From contig JAHBTU010000001.1 of assembly GCA_019638455.1 (NCBI GenBank), positions 201,501 to 265,500 on the forward strand: 64,000 nt of DNA. Direction: 5' to 3'. Every line of letters begins with the position of its first letter. The first letter of the stretch is position 1. This document shows, piece after piece, positions 16,892 to 26,400 of the stretch. The DNA is from Saprospiraceae bacterium. GTDB taxonomy: Bacteria > Bacteroidota > Bacteroidia > Chitinophagales > Saprospiraceae. Both the position numbers and the translations under genes were made by a program. Below the pieces are notes generated by a model. That model saw nothing but the letters and a program-made list of their open reading frames with translations, ran no database searches and was not told the DNA's origin.

Positions 16892-17482
16892 ATGAAAATC
16901 AAACTTTTGACCTTTTTCCTCGCCATTTCTGCGCTCTTTTTTCTCAACGGGTGTTGCAGGCCTGAAATCATTGGCAATGTCCCCAATACACTTCGGCCAC
17001 AGGAAACGAACAACTGGTGCTGGGCAGCTACCACACAAATGTTGGCGCAGCATGTAGGTATCGCCGTCAACCAATGCGACCTTGCCAACCATCGTTTTAG
17101 CAAGACAAATTGTTGCAATCCTCAAACCGCGGGTCGAGCGTGCCCCAAAACCAATGATTGCAACACGCCCGGCTGGTTGGAGCTTGATTTTGCCGGGGTG
17201 GCCTTCTCTGAAAGCGCCACCGCGCTCACATGGGATGCGCTCCGACGACAAATTTTTTGTGCCAAAAAACCCATGGGTTTTGCCTACGGCACTTCTGGCG
17301 TGGTCGGACACGTCGTCGTCATCAAGGGCTATGTCACGGTCGGTTCTACTAGTTATGTTGTCTTAAACGACCCTTGGGACCCCTGTGTGGGCCAAGAACG
17401 CCTCATCACCTACAACGAATATCAGGACCCCGCCGGCACGGCCACGCACTGGAACACATGGTACGACATTCGGAAAAAATAG
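16892..17482 (+). CDS. Papain-like cysteine protease lipoprotein
   Basis: 196 residues from ATG 16892, chosen because MKIKLLTFFLAISALFFLNGC gives a signal ending in a lipobox with cysteine 21. The NNWCWAATTQM motif places a catalytic Cys near residue 43; GHVVVIKGY supplies the His and VLNDPWDP the Asp/Asn, the order and spacing of C39/C70-type papain-like proteases. Several extra cysteines (CDL, NCC, CPKTNDC) suggest disulfides outside the cytoplasm. Substrate unknown; such proteins are often processing or effector proteases. The next gene, 18 nt downstream, encodes another lipoprotein and may be its partner or inhibitor, which is inference from position only. Confidence 0.82.
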   Translation: MKIKLLTFFLAISALFFLNGCCRPEIIGNVPNTLRPQETNNWCWAATTQMLAQHVGIAVNQCDLANHRFSKTNCCNPQTAGRACPKTNDCNTPGWLELDFAGVAFSESATALTWDALRRQIFCAKKPMGFAYGTSGVVGHVVVIKGYVTVGSTSYVVLNDPWDPCVGQERLITYNEYQDPAGTATHWNTWYDIRKK

Positions 17483-17500
17483 TTTTTTCAAAAAAAATAC

Positions 17501-18187
17501 ATGGTCATGAAACTACTCATCTTCACCCTCATATTTGCAGGCCTTTCGCTCGTTTCCTGCTCCCAGCGCAATCAAAAAATGAATGAGCCTACACCCACCA
17601 CCCAGTATTTCCCCACCCGGGAAGAAGCGGTCAACCAAGGCAAAAACGACCTGTTGGAGTTGATTCGGCAAAAGGGTGTCTTTCAAGCGGACATCAACCC
17701 GGCTGACTTGGAAAAAGCAACGCAAGGCACTCCGCTCGAAACTTTTCAACTCAACTTCGACAAGCTGATTGGCGGCGACTCCCTATCCAATTTCGCCCAA
17801 ATCTCTGGTGGGAAAGAATACACCGTGGTGCCGCTTGTGGCGAACGGCCAAACCCTTTCTGCTGTGGAAGTTGTCCAAAACGACAAAGGCTGGAGCGTGG
17901 CTGGGCTGAACAACAACGAGTACATCCGTGGGCTTAAATCGGTGCAACAAAGCCTTCAAGGCATCAATTACAGCAGCCTTGCCGTGTACGAAGTCCCTAA
18001 TCTTCGGGCGAAAATCTACATGGCCACGACTCCCGAGGGCGCGTTGTACTTCGCCGACTATCCCGGCAGATACAGCCCCAACGAACGAGTACAATTTGGC
18101 GAGCTCGCCAAAGTGATTCAAGTGGATGCAAGAGAATTCTACTCGAAATATGGCGAATTGCTGAAAAAACAAAAATTGGTAGATTGA
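17501..18187 (+). CDS. Lipoprotein next to the cysteine protease (unknown function)
   Basis: 228 residues, ATG at 17501 (a second ATG two codons later is also possible). Lipobox SLVSC gives the lipidated cysteine near residue 20. After a linker rich in Thr/Pro (EPTPTTQYFPT), a mixed alpha/beta domain covers the rest, including VVQNDKGWSVAGLNN. No family is recognised. The gap to the protease gene is only 18 nt and a strong terminator follows at 18215, so the two genes are probably one transcript. Confidence 0.75.
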   Translation: MVMKLLIFTLIFAGLSLVSCSQRNQKMNEPTPTTQYFPTREEAVNQGKNDLLELIRQKGVFQADINPADLEKATQGTPLETFQLNFDKLIGGDSLSNFAQISGGKEYTVVPLVANGQTLSAVEVVQNDKGWSVAGLNNNEYIRGLKSVQQSLQGINYSSLAVYEVPNLRAKIYMATTPEGALYFADYPGRYSPNERVQFGELAKVIQVDAREFYSKYGELLKKQKLVD

Positions 18188-18214
18188 GCCGCGCCTTGGA
18201 AAGATTCAATTTTC

Positions 18215-18248
18215 GCCTTGTCGGGAAACGACCGACAAGGCTTTTTTT
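18215..18248 (+). terminator. Strong rho-independent terminator
   Basis: Perfect 10-bp stem GCCTTGTCGG / CCGACAAGGC with a 7-nt loop, followed by seven T. It ends the protease-lipoprotein transcript and faces the convergent phosphoribosyltransferase gene. Confidence 0.92.
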
Positions 18249-18268
18249 GCTATTGGCCAAAATTAAAA

Positions 18269-18769
18269 TCAGTTCAAATACACCGCCATTTCCTCCACGT
18301 CCCGAATCCGAACGTCAATGTCATCGAGCAGGGTAGTGGCTAAGGAAAGTCCCACATAATCAGCCTTGATGGGGAAAGATTTGTGCTTGCGGTCCACCAG
18401 CACGGCCACTTCCACTTTCTTCGGAATCACACTCAACAAGGGCTGCACGGCATAAAAAATCGTGCGGCCAGTGTTCGCCACATCATCCACGATGATGACG
18501 GGCTTGCCGCGCAAGGCATCGGCGGGCATCTCGATGACCGGGTCGTACTCCACCGGGTTGGCGGGGTTGAGCCGGATGCGCGTGAGCGATATTTTCACGT
18601 TGCCGGGCGCGAGCGGCAGCAGCTCATCCACGAGGAATTGCGCAAACCCCACGCCGTTGTTGTTTAGCCCAGCGAGTATGATTTCGGGTTCGCCGAAGTT
18701 GCGCTCCAGGATTTCGATGGCGATGCGGCGAATTTTCTGGCGGATTTGACGAGCAGTGAGAATTTGCAT
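18269..18769 (-). CDS. PyrR-like phosphoribosyltransferase
   Basis: 166 residues from ATG 18769 (MQILTARQIR); an upstream in-frame ATG at 18811 lacks family similarity. The PRPP-binding loop is PVIIVDDVANTGRTIFYAV, close to the VDDVxxTGRT signature of type I phosphoribosyltransferases. PyrR-like features are LAGLNNNGVGFAQFL near the N-terminus and VLVDRKHKSFPIKADYVG. Proteins of this class convert uracil plus PRPP to UMP or act as pyrimidine-linked regulators. No RNA attenuator was visible to support the regulatory role here. Confidence 0.85.
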   Translation of the reverse strand: MQILTARQIRQKIRRIAIEILERNFGEPEIILAGLNNNGVGFAQFLVDELLPLAPGNVKISLTRIRLNPANPVEYDPVIEMPADALRGKPVIIVDDVANTGRTIFYAVQPLLSVIPKKVEVAVLVDRKHKSFPIKADYVGLSLATTLLDDIDVRIRDVEEMAVYLN

Positions 18770-18915
18770 TTCAAAAAAAGGTTGCTGGTTCCTGCCTGCC
18801 CGGATGAACATCCGAGCTCCGAACAGATGTTCGGACGGGGTTTCTGATTGTATATTTTTTTCCCTTGCAAAAGTCTTATCCTCGCACCGTATTTTTCGCC
18901 CGAAATCGAAAATTT

Positions 18916-20229
18916 ATGTTTCAATCAATCCTTTTTCTCCTTGTGCTCGGCATCACCGGGTGGTTTGCTTTGCAAGGCTACCGCCGGGTGTGGCGCAACA
19001 TCCAACTCGGCAAACCCGAAAAGATCGGCGGCCACGCCGGGCAACGTTGGCGCAATGTGCTGCTTGTGGCGTTTGGCCAGCAAAAGATGTTCAAAAACTG
19101 GCTGCCCGCCGTCATGCATCTATTTATCTATGTGGCTTTCGTCGTCACGCAGGTGGAGCTGATTGAAATAATCGTGGACGGTGTTTTTGGCACACACCGA
19201 TTTTTTGCGCCCCTCTTGGGTGGTTTTTACACCTTCGTCATCAGTTTGATAGAAATCTTGTCGGTGTTGGCGTTCGTCGCCACCGTCATTTTTTTGGCGA
19301 GAAGAAACCTGCTGCGGGTACCGCGTTTCTGGAAGCCCGAAATGAAAGGCTGGCCCTCCCGCGACGCAAACCTGATTCTTTTGGGCGAAATCGTTCTCAT
19401 CGTCGGCATCTTTTGCATGAACGGCGGCGACAAAGTGCTGCAAACGCGCGGACTGGAACACTACCAGCCCACGGGCGCTTTTGCCGTGAGCAGTTGGCTT
19501 GGCCCAGCGTTATTTGGTCATTTAAGCAATTCAGGGGTCATTTTTGTGGAGCGGTTCGGCTGGTGGCTACACATCCTGACGGTGTTCGGCTTCCTGTGCT
19601 ATTTGCCCTATTCCAAGCACCTGCACATCCTGCTGGCTTTCCCCAACACTTGGTACGCCAAACTCACGCCCAAAGGCGAAATGGAAAATATGCCGGAAAT
19701 CCAAAAAGAGGTGCGCATCATGATGGGGCTGGAGCAGCCCGATGGCAACACTCCCGCTGAGCTCCCTGAATTTGGGGCGAACGACGTGTTTACGCTCAGT
19801 TGGCAAAACATTCTACAAGCCTACTCCTGCACCGAATGCGGGCGCTGCACCGCTGCTTGCCCCGCCAACATCACCGGAAAAAAACTCTCGCCCCGCAAGG
19901 TGATGATGGATGTGCGCGACCGAGCCGAAGAGATTGGAAACAAATTGGAAATTGAGAAGCTGGAAATTGGAAGTTACAATGACGGCAAATCGCTCTTCGA
20001 CCGCATCACGCCAGAAGAAATCCACGCCTGCACCACTTGCAATGCCTGTGTGGAAGCCTGCCCGGTGCTCATCAATCCGTTGGACATCATCCTGAAAATG
20101 CGGCGGCACGAAATCCTGACCCAATCGGCAGGCCCCGCCGAATGGCTGCCGATGTTCAACGCGCTTGAGAATAACGGTGCGGCGTGGGCGATGAGCGAGG
20201 AGAGGGAGGCGTGGCGGAATGAAAATTAA
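18916..20229 (+). CDS. Membrane-bound (Fe-S) oxidoreductase, HdrC/LutB-like
   Basis: 437 residues from ATG 18916 (MFQSILFLL). About five hydrophobic segments in the first 270 residues resemble the haem-b membrane domain of nitrate-reductase-gamma/heterodisulfide-reductase E proteins. Then come two 4Fe-4S motifs, CTECGRCTAACP and CTTCNACVEACP. The gene for a CCG-domain protein (20942) would normally follow; together they form an electron-transfer module that passes electrons from or to the quinone pool. Here the two are separated by a GxxExxY/repeat island. Its substrate is unknown. Confidence 0.85.
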   Translation: MFQSILFLLVLGITGWFALQGYRRVWRNIQLGKPEKIGGHAGQRWRNVLLVAFGQQKMFKNWLPAVMHLFIYVAFVVTQVELIEIIVDGVFGTHRFFAPLLGGFYTFVISLIEILSVLAFVATVIFLARRNLLRVPRFWKPEMKGWPSRDANLILLGEIVLIVGIFCMNGGDKVLQTRGLEHYQPTGAFAVSSWLGPALFGHLSNSGVIFVERFGWWLHILTVFGFLCYLPYSKHLHILLAFPNTWYAKLTPKGEMENMPEIQKEVRIMMGLEQPDGNTPAELPEFGANDVFTLSWQNILQAYSCTECGRCTAACPANITGKKLSPRKVMMDVRDRAEEIGNKLEIEKLEIGSYNDGKSLFDRITPEEIHACTTCNACVEACPVLINPLDIILKMRRHEILTQSAGPAEWLPMFNALENNGAAWAMSEEREAWRNEN

Positions 20230-20234
20230 AAATT

Positions 20235-20927
20235 GCCACAAAGGCGCAAAGACACAAAGAAGTTGGTTCTAAAAACTTCGAGTCTTCTTGCCTTTTCGGT
20301 AAAACACTAAAACACGCAAGGTCTCATGGAAACGAACAAACTTTTCGAACAAGAAGAATACATTGGCAAACAGATTGTCAACGCGGCTTACATAGTCCAT
20401 AAAGAGTTAGGTCCCGGCCTTTTAGAAAAGGTGTATGAGGCTTGCATGGAACACGTTTTGAAAGAGGCTGGGTTGGAAGTTGCAAGGCAGATAGACATAC
20501 CCATCCAATTTCAAGGAATTCAATTCAACGAAGGTTTGAGGTTGGATTTGCTTGTACACGATTTGGTACTTGCCGAATTAAAAGCGGTTGACCAAGTTAA
20601 TCCTGTTTGGGAAGCGCAGATAATCAGCCATTTAAAACTCACTGGCAAAAGACTGGGATACCTCATAAACTTCAATGTCCCACTTATCAAGCATGGGATA
20701 AAGAGATTTATAAACTTGCCACCTTTGTGACATTGTGCCTTTGTGGCATTATTTCTCTCGCCACGAAGGCTCGAAGAAAAACCTTTGTGACTTTGTGCCT
20801 TTGTGGCATTATTTCTCTCGCCACGAAGGCTCGAAGAAAAACCTTTGTGACTTTGTGCCTTTGTGGCATTATTTCTCTCGCCACGAAGGCGCAAAGGCTC
20901 GAAGAAAAACCTTTGTGACTTTGTGGC
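20235..20927. mobile_element. GxxExxY gene island with inverted CACAAAG-type ends
   Basis: The left edge GCCACAAAGGCGCAAAG (20235-20251) is inverted relative to the right edge CTTTGTGACTTTGTGGC (20911-20927), matching at 15 of 17 positions. Between them lie a GxxExxY gene and a tandem repeat of the same sequence type. The unit interrupts an otherwise adjacent pair of Fe-S genes without damaging either. Mobility is inferred from the inverted ends and position. Confidence 0.6.
20326..20730 (+). CDS. GxxExxY protein (PD-(D/E)XK-fold)
   Basis: 134 residues, normal for the family. GPGLLEKVYEACM gives the naming GxxExxY motif; QIDIPIQFQGI, RLDLLVHDLVLAELKAV (with the D...ExK nuclease-like residues) and HLKLTGKRLGYLINFNV complete the pattern. 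Function unknown; the fold suggests nucleic-acid binding or cleavage. The last codons lie in the first unit of a 60-bp repeat (stop TGA inside CTTTGTGA). Confidence 0.9.
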   Translation: METNKLFEQEEYIGKQIVNAAYIVHKELGPGLLEKVYEACMEHVLKEAGLEVARQIDIPIQFQGIQFNEGLRLDLLVHDLVLAELKAVDQVNPVWEAQIISHLKLTGKRLGYLINFNVPLIKHGIKRFINLPPL

Positions 20928-20930
20928 AAA
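20722..20930. repeat. 60-bp tandem repeat, about 3.3 copies
   Basis: Units begin at about 20722, 20782 and 20842, each ACCTTTGTGACTTTGTGCCT... through TTATTTCTCTCGCCACGAAGGC and TCGAAGAAAA, nearly identical; the last carries a small extra GCGCAAAGG block and then a partial unit. Direct adjacency without unique spacers excludes CRISPR. Confidence 0.92.
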
Positions 20931-20941
20931 ACACTCTAAGG

Positions 20942-21721
20942 ATGAACGTAAAAACGATAGCCGAACTTCAAGCCGAAGACCGCAGCCCCGAAATCCTCTT
21001 CTGGGTCGGCTGTGCAGGCTCCTTTGATGCCCGCGCTCAAAAAGTGACCCGCGCCCTCTGCGAAATACTCAACCACGCGGGGGTCGAATTCGCCATTCTC
21101 GGCAACGAGGAACGCTGCACCGGCGACCCTGCCCGCCGCGCTGGCAACGAGTTTTTGTTCCAAATGACGGCTGCCATGAACATCGAGACGCTCAATATGT
21201 ATGGCGTGAAAAAAATCGTGACGGCCTGCCCGCATTGTTTCAATGTTTTGAAAAACGAATACCCCGTGCTGGGCGGCAATTACGAAGTCGTGCATCACAC
21301 GCAGTTGCTCAACGAATTGATTTCCATCGGAAAATTGAAACTCAAAGAAGGCGGCGACTTCAAAGGTCGGCGCATCACTTACCATGATTCGTGCTATTTG
21401 GGAAGGGCCAACGACGTGTACGAAGCCCCGCGTGCCCTGCTCGAAGCCCTCGACGTGGATTTGGTGGAAATGAAACGCTCGCGCAAAAACGGCCTTTGCT
21501 GCGGCGCGGGTGGCGCCCAAATGTGGAAAGAGGACGAACCCGGCGACAAACGCATCAACATAGAACGGGTGGAAGAGGCACTCGAAACCGACCCAACCGC
21601 CGTCGCTGCCAATTGCCCGTTCTGCCTCACCATGCTCCAAGACGGGTTAAAAGCAAAAGAAAAAAATGAACAAATTCCCGTTTACGACCTTTCGGAAATG
21701 GTACTGACACGGTTGGCTTGA
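20942..21721 (+). CDS. (Fe-S)-binding protein with CCG domains, HdrB/LutA/GlpC-like
   Basis: 259 residues from ATG 20942; the frame extends back to 20735 only through repeats. Two cysteine-rich CCG-type domains: GCAGSFDARAQK with ERCTGDPARRAGN and TACPHCFNVLKNEYP; then YHDSCYLGRANDVYEAPR, LCCGAGGAQMW and CPFCLTML. Such domains bind a special 4Fe-4S cluster in heterodisulfide, glycolate, lactate and glycerol-phosphate oxidoreductases. The cytoplasmic partner of the membrane Fe-S protein at 18916-20229. Confidence 0.9.
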   Translation: MNVKTIAELQAEDRSPEILFWVGCAGSFDARAQKVTRALCEILNHAGVEFAILGNEERCTGDPARRAGNEFLFQMTAAMNIETLNMYGVKKIVTACPHCFNVLKNEYPVLGGNYEVVHHTQLLNELISIGKLKLKEGGDFKGRRITYHDSCYLGRANDVYEAPRALLEALDVDLVEMKRSRKNGLCCGAGGAQMWKEDEPGDKRINIERVEEALETDPTAVAANCPFCLTMLQDGLKAKEKNEQIPVYDLSEMVLTRLA

Positions 21722-21787
21722 CGCTCCTTTAAGCGCGTGAACGACTCTTGTCGGCAATCGGCACCTTGCCATCGCACACAACACATA

Positions 21788-22303
21788 ATGACTACGACGA
21801 CTTCCATATCCCTCACGCCTTCCCTCGCACACCAAACCTCTTTCGCGCCCGAGTCGCGTGTTTGGGTCTATACCGCCCACCGCCCCCTGACGGACGAGGA
21901 GGCACTCGCGGCGCAGCAGACTTTGGATGTGTTTGCCCGGCAGTGGACGGCGCACAATCAAGCCTTGCAAGCGCAAGCCGAAGTGTTTCAGAATCAATTC
22001 GTCATACTAATGGTGGATGAGACGCAAGCAGGTGCTAGCGGCTGCTCCATTGACAAATCCGTGCATTTTCTCGAAAGGCTGGGCCAAGAACTCGGCGTTG
22101 ATTTTTTTGAAAGAATGCGATTTGCGTGGGTGGAAAATCACGACTTGAAATTTGCCAACCGCGACGAATTGGCGGCACACGTCGGAAGTGGTCATATTTC
22201 TCAGGACACTTTGATGGTAAACACGCTGGCGCAGTCGAAACGGGAGTTGGAAGAAAAATGGCTCGTCCCGTACGGGCAAAGTTGGCACCGACGCTTGGTA
22301 TAA
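21788..22303 (+). CDS. Small conserved Bacteroidota protein
   Basis: 171 residues from ATG 21788. Contains the stretch ESRVWVYTAHRPLTDEE, a central QFVILMVDETQAGASGCSID and a C-terminal REELxxKWLVP-like segment (KRELEEKWLVPYGQSW). I recall close relatives being labelled ABC transporter ATPase, but there are no Walker A, Walker B or signature motifs, so that name is not supported. Function unknown. It lies 66 nt after the Fe-S gene and 23 nt before the next small gene. Confidence 0.75.
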   Translation: MTTTTSISLTPSLAHQTSFAPESRVWVYTAHRPLTDEEALAAQQTLDVFARQWTAHNQALQAQAEVFQNQFVILMVDETQAGASGCSIDKSVHFLERLGQELGVDFFERMRFAWVENHDLKFANRDELAAHVGSGHISQDTLMVNTLAQSKRELEEKWLVPYGQSWHRRLV

Positions 22304-22326
22304 GCGAAACTCAAACTCTCATTGTT

Positions 22327-22629
22327 ATGAAAAGCTACGCTACCCTCACCGAAGCCCTCGACGACCTCAAACGCAGGGGTTACACCGCCGATTTTGACTT
22401 GCGCCCTCACTGCATCGAATGCGCAGCGGCACAACTCGAACTGCATCCCGACGATTTTGAAATCACGGAATTTTATCGATTCGAGGGCGCCAACGACCCC
22501 GGCGACAGCAACGTGGTATATGCCATCGCAGGGAAGAACGGTCTCAAAGGCGTGTTGGTGGATGCCTATGGGGCGTACTCCGATAGCCTTACAGCGGAGA
22601 TGCTGGAAAAATTGCGGATGCGGCATTGA
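22327..22629 (+). CDS. Small conserved acidic protein (unknown function)
   Basis: 100 residues, ATG at 22327 shortly after the preceding stop. Sequence MKSYATLTEALDDLKRRGY...HPDDFEITEFYRFEG...VVYAIAGKNGLKGVLVDAYG resembles a small Bacteroidota family that is sometimes given a phosphoribosylpyrophosphate synthetase label. It is far too short for that enzyme and has no PRPP loop. Probably co-transcribed with the gene before it. Confidence 0.7.
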   Translation: MKSYATLTEALDDLKRRGYTADFDLRPHCIECAAAQLELHPDDFEITEFYRFEGANDPGDSNVVYAIAGKNGLKGVLVDAYGAYSDSLTAEMLEKLRMRH

Positions 22630-22826
22630 CGGTTTATGTCTTGATTCACCAAGACTTATCCGTTCACCATGTTTTGATGTCCGTGACTTTAGAATGAACT
22701 GGAAGCTTCATGCCGAGAAACTGTTTTAAAACCATCCGAAACCCAATACTCAATGGAGTCTTAAAACATTCTCTGAAAACCTGACGACGCAAACCATCAG
22801 TCCATAACTCGCATAAGCATTTGGTC

Positions 22827-23360
22827 ATGCCAGAACGCACGCCCTCCATTTCGAGACCTCAACGCGACGAATACCCCGAATGGTACGCCGAAGAAATCGA
22901 GCGGGTGCCCCACGACAATTTGCTCACCGGATTGGAAGATTCTTTCCAACAGACAATTATTTTTTTGCGCGGCTTGAATGCGGAAAAACTGCTCTATCGC
23001 TACCAGCCCGAAAAATGGACCATCAAGGAAATATGGCAGCATGTCATTGACACGGAACGGGTTTTGTCGTACCGCGCCATGCGTTTTGCGCGTGGCGACA
23101 AGACCGTGTTGCAGGGGTTTGACCAAAATAAATACGCGGAAGTCAGCAAAGCCAATGCTCGCGATTGGGAAGATATTTTGCGGGAATATAGTGCCGTGCG
23201 AGAGTCATCCTTGATGCTATTCAGGAGTTTTGACGAGGAAATGTGGATGCGGCGTGGCACGGCGGGGCGTTCGGAGGCATCGGTACGCGCGGTCGGTTTT
23301 TTGATTCTGGGCCACGAGACACATCATGTGAAAATTATTCGAGAGCGGTATTTGAATTAA
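22827..23360 (+). CDS. DinB-family (DinB_2) four-helix protein
   Basis: 177 residues from ATG 22827. The metal-binding His pattern of the DinB/YfiT-like four-helix bundle is visible: KWTIKEIWQHVIDTERVLSYRAMRFARGD and a C-terminal LGHETHHVKIIRERY. Members are often metal-dependent thiol transferases or stress proteins. The specific activity cannot be told. A shared terminator follows. Confidence 0.85.
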   Translation: MPERTPSISRPQRDEYPEWYAEEIERVPHDNLLTGLEDSFQQTIIFLRGLNAEKLLYRYQPEKWTIKEIWQHVIDTERVLSYRAMRFARGDKTVLQGFDQNKYAEVSKANARDWEDILREYSAVRESSLMLFRSFDEEMWMRRGTAGRSEASVRAVGFLILGHETHHVKIIRERYLN

Positions 23361-23391
23361 TTTGTCGCCAAATGATTGGTTTTAAAAAAAT

Positions 23392-23430
23392 GAGGGTCTC
23401 GCCACTATTGTGCGGCGAGACCCTCTCGAT
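23392..23430. terminator. Bidirectional terminator between convergent genes
   Basis: Perfect 12-bp stem GAGGGTCTCGCC / GGCGAGACCCTC with a 10-nt loop; T-run to the right (GATTTTT) and A-run to the left (TTTTAAAAAAATGA), so it can serve both the DinB gene and the large minus-strand gene. Confidence 0.9.
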
Positions 23431-23447
23431 TTTTCAAACACCCGATA

Positions 23448-26400
23448 TCAACGATTCACCACCAACTTCCTTACGCCTACTTCAGCACCCGTGCGGAAAC
23501 GCACGATGTACATCCCGTCGGGCAAGGTCGAGCAGTCGAGTGATATTTCGTACTGCCCTTCGCTGATATGAGCGAGCAGGATTCGTCCAGTGGCATCCGT
23601 CACGCTGATTTCCAGCGTAGAGGCAGGAATTTGACTGAACAGCACGCGGGTCAATCCGCCAGTTGGATTGGGCTGCATACGCACCCCCTTGAGCCAAGCC
23701 GGTTCTTTCGTGCCCACCGTGTTGCCTACCACGATGCTTTCTTTCACAATTTCACAGCCGTTGGCATCGGTGACCACAACGGAATAAACGCCCTCAGAAA
23801 GCCCGCTCAAATCTTCGGAGTCGCTGAAATAAGCGCCATCTTTCGTCCATTTGAACGTGTAGGGCGCTGTGCCTCCCGAAGCGGTAATGTCAATGGCTCC
23901 GACCCCCTGACTGTTCACATCGTCAGCGACGGCCACGATTTCGAGCGCTACTGGCTCAAATATCGTGACGGTGAAGGTACAAGTGCCCACATTGCCGCCA
24001 TCATCCGTGTAAGAGTATGTCTGGGTAGTCGTGCCGATAGGGAAAACCGCGCCGCTTGGCAAACCGTTTTCCAACTTCCAAGTCCCGCCATTGCCGAGGC
24101 AGTTGTCCACCGCGACTGGTGCGCCATAGCTCACCAAGTTATCGTCGGCGCATCTGCTGAGATTGCTTGGACAAGTCACAGTGGGAGCCGAGTTGTCCAC
24201 GATGGTCACAATGGCCGTAGCCGTGGAGGTCAAGCCGGATTGGTCGGTGACGGTGACGGTGACTTCATGTTGGCCCAACTGGGCACAGTTGAAGGTGTTG
24301 GGCGAAATGCTCGACGAGGCAACGCCACAGTTGTCCGACACTTGAGCTGCCAATGCCGACAGGGTTACAGTAGCCAATCCGGAGGCGTTCAGCGGCAGGG
24401 TCGCGTTTTGTACTGCGACGGTAGGCGGCACATTGTCCAAGGCCACCAGCGCGACGATGGTGCTGGTATTGCAGCCATTTTGGTCAACGACCATCACGGT
24501 GTAGTTGCCTGCCACCAGATTGATGGCTGTGTTGGATGTTTGGCCATTATTCCAAGTAAACTCGTAAGGCATGGTGCCGCCGTTGATAGAAACTGTGGCC
24601 GTGCCGGTGGCCTCGTTCGCGCAGGATGGATGGGTTGTTTCCACCGTCCAGCCAGAGAAAGGCTCTGGTTCGGACACAGTCGCTGATGCAAGTACTTGGC
24701 AGCCATTCACATCCGTCACGGAGACGGAGTATTCGCCACCCGTCAGGTTGGAAATAGTGGCTGTGTTGCCACCATTGCTCCAGAGATAGGTGAAAGGAGC
24801 CGTGCCGCCCGTGAGCGAAACGGTGACAGCACCATTGTTGCTGCCAGCACAGGTTACATTCGAGATGCTGGTCTGAACAGCGATGATGCAGTTGAAGGAA
24901 TTGACCACTACTGTTTGTTCGTCGGTACAGCCATTTTCGTCTGTCACCGTGACAGAATAATTGCCGGGAGCCAGTCCGCTAATGGACTGTGTGGTGGCAT
25001 CGTTGTTCCACTGGTAACTTACACTGCCGGTGCCACCTGTTGGGTTAGCCGATGCGGTGCCATCATTGGCACCAGCGGCTGATTCATGGGTTGCGGTGGC
25101 ATTGGCTTCCAGCGCGGCTGGTTCGGTGATGTTGACGCTTAGCGACGCAGGGCAGTTGTTGTCGTCCACGAGGGTGACGGAATAGAGGCCCGGTGCGAGA
25201 TTGGAGACGGATGGCGAGGAAGCGCCATTGCTCCAATCATATACGACAGGCTCTGCCGCGCCGCTTAGCGAGACGGTAGCTGTGCCGTTGTTGGCGCCAA
25301 AACAAGTCGCATTGGTAGCGGATATGCTGGCGGCCAAGGCACAGTTGAACGAGTTGACCGTCACCGTTTCCACGTCGGTGCAGCCATTGGCGTCGGTGAT
25401 GGTGACGGAATAGCTACCCGGCGCGAGGTCGGTGATGGTCTGTGTGGTTTGGCCATTGCTCCAAGCGTACTCATAAGCGGGCGAGCCGCCTGTCGGGTTG
25501 GCGGTGGCTGTGCCGTCGTTCACCTCGTTGGCGCTTTGAGCAGTGGCACTGGCGTTGGCTTCCAGAGGGCTGGGTTGCGAAAGCACCACGGAAGCGGAGG
25601 CCGTGCAATTTTCGCCATCGGTCACCGTCACGAAGTAAGTTCCGGCAGGCACGTTGGAAAGTGTGGCGTTGTTTGAGCCATTGCTCCAGTTGAAAGTGAA
25701 ATTGCCATTGCCGCCGCCGTACACGACCGATGCCGAGCCGTTGGCGAGGCCGTGGCAGGTGATGTTGCTTTGAGCGCCAATGTTGGCTGTCACGGATGCG
25801 CTTTGCGCCACATTGGTGGAAGCGGTGGAGGAGCATCCATTTTCAGTATTGGTCACCAACAGGTTGTAAGTGCCTACTGCGTCCACAACGGGCGTGAGGG
25901 TATTGCCCCCTGACACGATGTTGCCGTTTGAAGTGGTCCATTGATAGGTAAATTGCTGGCCTTGCGAGGAACCCGCGCCGCTGAGTTGCACCTGTTGGGT
26001 GTTGCAGTTCAGATTGCCGGGCGTGGAAGCGGAAGCGGCTGGCGGGGTGTTGTTCAGAGCCACCGTTGCGTTGGCAGAGGAGGTGCAGCCATTGACTTGG
26101 CTGGTGGCCGTGAGGATGTATTGACCTGCCGCGTTGACGGTTGGGTTTTGCAGGCTGGAAGTGTAGCCGTTGGGTCCTGTCCAAGCAAAAGTGGCGCTTG
26201 TATCGGGCGATGCCCCGCTGAGCGTCACATTGTTCACGACACAAGTCAAGGTGCCGCCATTGGCTGATGCGCCGGGCGGCGCGGTGTTGGTGGTCACGGT
26301 GGCGACGGCGGTGTTGGTGCAGCCCGTGTTATTGTCGGTGAGCACCAAATTGTAGGAGCCGGATACCGTCACCGTTGGGCTTTGTTCGGAGGATGAATAG

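Noticed and set aside
20722..20930. Possible CRISPR array
   Set aside because: Units are directly adjacent with no unique spacers, and no cas genes are present. The same holds for 48240-48960.
21788..22303. ABC transporter ATPase label for this family
   Set aside because: No Walker A, Walker B or LSGGQ-like motif in the 171 residues.
22630..22826. Minus-strand ORF in the gap before the DinB gene (22664-22849), considered as a transposase remnant
   Set aside because: Too short and without a recognisable motif; the gap holds nothing else I can support.
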